From: JASFHF01 sp050123335
GTDB taxonomy: Bacteria; Pseudomonadota; Gammaproteobacteria; UBA12402
Direction of reading: 5' to 3'
DNA: 6,552 nt
Assembly (NCBI GenBank): GCA_050123335.1
Contig: JASFHH010000074.1
Location: 1-6,552 of the forward strand
Of the stretch, positions 4,329 to 6,552 are shown piece by piece. Position 1 is the first letter of the stretch. The number at the start of each line of letters is the position of its first letter. The notes under the pieces are model-generated. The model ran no database searches and was not told where the DNA came from. It saw nothing but the letters and a program-made list of their open reading frames with translations. The position numbers and the translations under genes are program-made.

Positions 4329-6425
4329 ATGCCAAGAACAACACCAATAGAACAATACAGAAATATTGGCATTATAGCTCATATTGATGCTGGTAAGACT
4401 ACTACGACTGAGCGTATTCTTTTTTATACTGGCATTTCACACAAAATTGGCGAAGTGCATGATGGCGCTGCTGTTATGGACTGGATGGAACAAGAACAAG
4501 AACGTGGAATTACTATTACTTCTGCGGCTACAACTTGTTATTGGTCAGGCATGGCTCAACAATTCAAACAACATCGAATTAATATTATTGATACTCCTGG
4601 ACACGTTGATTTTACTATTGAAGTTGAACGCTCTATGCGTGTGCTTGATTCTGCAGTAGTGGTTTTTTGTGCAGTTGGTGGAGTTGAACCACAATCTGAA
4701 ACAGTATGGCGCCAAGCTGATCGTTATGGTGTGCCGCGTATGGCTTTTGTAAACAAAATGGATCGTGTTGGATCTAATTTTTTACGTGTTGTTGATCAAA
4801 TTAAAAATCGTTTAGGTGCAAATCCTGTACCATTGCAATTACCAATTGGTGCTGAAGAAGGTTTTGAAGGTGTAATTGATTTAATTAAGATGAAAGGAAT
4901 TTATTGGGATGATGCAACCCAAGGTATGAAATTTGAGTTGCGTGATATTCCATCTAATATATTAGATGATTGTAAAAAGTGGCGTGAGCATCTAGTAGAA
5001 TCAGCAGCAGAAGCAAACGAAGAATTAATGGAAAAATATCTCGAATCTGGTGAGTTGAATGAAGAAGATATTATAAAAGGTTTGCGTCTACGCACGCTTG
5101 CAACCGAAATTGTGCCTGTATTATGTGGTACCGCTTTTAAAAATAAAGGTGTGCAGGCAATGTTAGATGCAGTAATTCAATATTTGCCTTCGCCGATTGA
5201 TGTTCCAGCTATTCAAGGAGAAGTTGAAGGTAAAGAAGAAAAAGAAAGTCGTAAAGCTGATGATAACGAACCATTTGCAGCGTTAGCATTTAAAATTGCG
5301 ACAGATCCATTTGTTGGCAATTTGACTTTCTTTAGAGTTTACTCTGGAGTGGTAAGCTCAGGTGATAGTATTTACAATCCTACCAGGCATAAAAAAGAGC
5401 GTATTGGTCGAATTGTACAAATGCATTCTAATAGTCGTGAAGAAATTAAAGAAGTTCGTGCTGGTGATATTGCTGCAGCTGTTGGTCTTAAAGATGTTAC
5501 CACCGGTGATACTTTATGTGCGCAGGATCATCCAATCATCTTAGAAAGAATGGAATTTCCAGAACCAGTTATTCATGTGGCGGTTGAGCCAAAAACTAAA
5601 CCTGATCAAGAGAAAATGTCAATCGCTTTGGGCAAGCTTGCAAAAGAAGATCCATCTTTCAGAGTTAGAACAGATGAAGAATCTGGTCAAACTATTATTT
5701 CTGGTATGGGTGAGTTGCATTTAGAAATTATTGTTGATCGGTTGCGTCGTGAATTTAAAGTTGAATCTAATGTTGGTAAACCGCAAGTTGCGTATCGCGA
5801 AACTATTAGATCAATGGTAGAACAAGAAGGTAAATATATTCGCCAAAGTGGTGGTCGCGGTCAATATGGTCATGTTTGGTTGAAGATCGAACCGAATGAA
5901 CATGGTGCTGGTTACGAATTTGTTAATGCAATTGTTGGTGGTATCATTCCAAAAGAATATATTCCTGCAGTTGATAAAGGTGTACGCGAACAAATGGAAA
6001 ATGGTGTAATTGCCGGTTATCCAGTGGTTGACGTAAAAGTTACTTTATATGATGGTTCATTCCATGATGTAGATTCTAGTGAAATGGCATTTAAAATTGC
6101 AGGTTCAATGGCATTTAAAGAGGGAGCTAAAAAAGCTAGCCCAGTACTATTAGAACCAATTATGAAAATTGAAGCTGTCACACCCGAAGAATATATGGGT
6201 GATGTAATGGGCGATATCAATCGTCGTCGTGGTATTGTGCAAGGTATGGAAGATGTACATATGGGTAAAGCAATTCGAGCTGAAGTTCCGCTTGCCGAAA
6301 TGTTTGGATATGCAACTGATTTACGATCCATGACACAAGGGCGCGCAACTTATACAATGGAGTTTGCTAAATATTCTGAAGTGCCAGTAAATGTAGCAAA
6401 AACTATTATTGAATCGAGGAATTAA
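4329..6425 (+). CDS. fusA: Translation elongation factor G
   Basis: EF-G is the cytoplasmic GTPase that drives translocation and, with RRF, ribosome recycling. The frame is open further upstream (from 4236, inside rpsG), but the start at 4329 gives the family N-terminus MPRTTPIEQYRNIGIIAHID and has AAGG (4315-4318) 10 nt before it. The protein has 698 residues, close to E. coli (704). GTPase motifs: P-loop AHIDAGKT (17-24), switch I RGIT (59-62), DTPGH (88-92, with catalytic H92), NKMD (142-145) and CGTAFKNKG (266-274). Domains II-V follow, roughly 290-400, 405-480, 482-605 and 607-690. Domain IV holds SGGRGQYGHVW (507-517) and domain V PIMKIEAVTPEEYMGDVMGD (610-629). It is the canonical EF-G1 type, complete, with no frameshift. 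It lies 19 nt after rpsG and 94 nt before tuf. Confidence 0.98.
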   Translation: MPRTTPIEQYRNIGIIAHIDAGKTTTTERILFYTGISHKIGEVHDGAAVMDWMEQEQERGITITSAATTCYWSGMAQQFKQHRINIIDTPGHVDFTIEVERSMRVLDSAVVVFCAVGGVEPQSETVWRQADRYGVPRMAFVNKMDRVGSNFLRVVDQIKNRLGANPVPLQLPIGAEEGFEGVIDLIKMKGIYWDDATQGMKFELRDIPSNILDDCKKWREHLVESAAEANEELMEKYLESGELNEEDIIKGLRLRTLATEIVPVLCGTAFKNKGVQAMLDAVIQYLPSPIDVPAIQGEVEGKEEKESRKADDNEPFAALAFKIATDPFVGNLTFFRVYSGVVSSGDSIYNPTRHKKERIGRIVQMHSNSREEIKEVRAGDIAAAVGLKDVTTGDTLCAQDHPIILERMEFPEPVIHVAVEPKTKPDQEKMSIALGKLAKEDPSFRVRTDEESGQTIISGMGELHLEIIVDRLRREFKVESNVGKPQVAYRETIRSMVEQEGKYIRQSGGRGQYGHVWLKIEPNEHGAGYEFVNAIVGGIIPKEYIPAVDKGVREQMENGVIAGYPVVDVKVTLYDGSFHDVDSSEMAFKIAGSMAFKEGAKKASPVLLEPIMKIEAVTPEEYMGDVMGDINRRRGIVQGMEDVHMGKAIRAEVPLAEMFGYATDLRSMTQGRATYTMEFAKYSEVPVNVAKTIIESRN

Positions 6426-6430
6426 TTAAT

Positions 6431-6503
6431 GGTGTCAAGTCTAGACTTGAGACTTGATTTGATTTTGATTTGGTTGCCAAGTCTCAAGTCTAGACTTGAC
6501 ACC
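6431..6503. repeat. REPIN-like element between fusA and tuf, 26-bp perfect arms
   Basis: Positions 6431-6456 and 6478-6503 are perfect 26-bp inverted repeats around a 21-nt T/G-rich spacer. Each arm contains the same 16-bp palindrome TCAAGTCTAGACTTGA (6435-6450 and 6484-6499), so each half can fold alone or the two can pair as one long hairpin. This doublet layout is that of a REPIN. The ends GGTGTCA/TGACACC match those of the palindrome at 3040-3070. The element begins 5 bp after the fusA stop and ends 1 bp before the tuf Shine-Dalgarno site. No U-run follows, so it is unlikely to be an efficient intrinsic terminator. Processing or pausing between fusA and tuf is possible. Confidence 0.85.
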
Positions 6504-6504
6504 T

Positions 6505-6510
6505 AGGAGG
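6505..6510 (+). promoter_or_regulatory. Strong tuf ribosome-binding site
   Basis: AGGAGG is a full-strength Shine-Dalgarno sequence 9 nt before the tuf ATG at 6520, clearly better than those of rpsL, rpsG and fusA. This suits the high expression of EF-Tu. It starts 1 nt after the repeat at 6431-6503, so the long hairpin would place a stem directly beside the site. Confidence 0.85.
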
Positions 6511-6519
6511 AATAGACAA

Positions 6520-6552
6520 ATGAGCAAAGAGAAGTTTGAAAGAACGAAGCCG
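6520..6552 (+). CDS. tuf: Elongation factor Tu, first 11 codons, cut by window edge
   Basis: The frame reads MSKEKFERTKP to the end of the window, identical to the N-terminus of E. coli EF-Tu. The place downstream of fusA is the usual one for tufA. EF-Tu carries aminoacyl-tRNA to the ribosome as a GTP complex. The start is fixed by the AGGAGG site 9 nt upstream. Whether this genome has a second tuf copy cannot be told from the window. Confidence 0.93.
   Translation, partial: MSKEKFERTKP

Noticed and set aside
6017..6331. Minus-strand frame of 104 codons inside fusA.
   Set aside because: It lies antisense within the conserved EF-G domains IV-V and is an ordinary shadow of the coding sequence.
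6431..6503. The fusA-tuf hairpin as an intrinsic terminator.
   Set aside because: The stem is strong but is followed by AGGAGG rather than a T-run, and tuf directly follows in the same operon.
214..6503. The palindromic repeats as a CRISPR array or integron attC sites.
   Set aside because: They are single, of different families, not regularly spaced, and no cas or integrase gene is present.

Overview
The window looks like a piece of chromosome from an AT-rich gammaproteobacterium, most likely in or near the Legionellales (Legionella/Coxiella side). That placement is an inference. It rests on the start of the str operon (rpsL-rpsG-fusA-tuf), on a ribosomal protein S7 with a lysine/glycine-rich insertion like the ones I remember from Legionella and Coxiella S7, and on an MFS permease resembling the Pht-type carriers of these intracellular bacteria. 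It is not a species identification.

Left part (1-2968), all genes on the minus strand. From right to left in transcription order these are: a 12-helix MFS permease (1706-2968); a 143-bp spacer almost filled by a 100-bp inverted-repeat element (1580-1679); miaB, the tRNA methylthiotransferase (273-1562); a two-hairpin repeat (214-291) that also supplies the last residues and the stop codon of MiaB; and the first 54 codons of an unrecognised gene with a good Shine-Dalgarno site, running off the left edge (1-164).

Middle (2969-3355), 387 bp without a protein gene between the divergent MFS gene and rpsL. It holds a short REP-like palindrome (3040-3070), a near-consensus sigma-70 promoter pointing right with a GC-rich discriminator (3116-3144), a 16-bp perfect palindrome (3159-3174) and a strong intrinsic terminator (3256-3292). 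The terminator lies about 60 bp before rpsL. The promoter and terminator therefore bound either a small RNA of about 140 nt or a str-operon leader with an attenuator.

Right part (3356-6552), all genes on the plus strand: rpsL (S12), rpsG (S7), fusA (EF-G) and the first 11 codons of tuf (EF-Tu), closely packed with gaps of 12, 19 and 94 bp. The fusA-tuf gap is occupied by a 73-bp element with perfect 26-bp inverted arms that ends next to the tuf Shine-Dalgarno site. The genes supply two small-subunit proteins and two translation GTPases, and MiaB modifies tRNA, so most of the window serves translation. No CRISPR array, tRNA, rRNA or complete transposase gene was seen. The unusual content is intergenic: four different palindromic elements, one in each larger gene gap.
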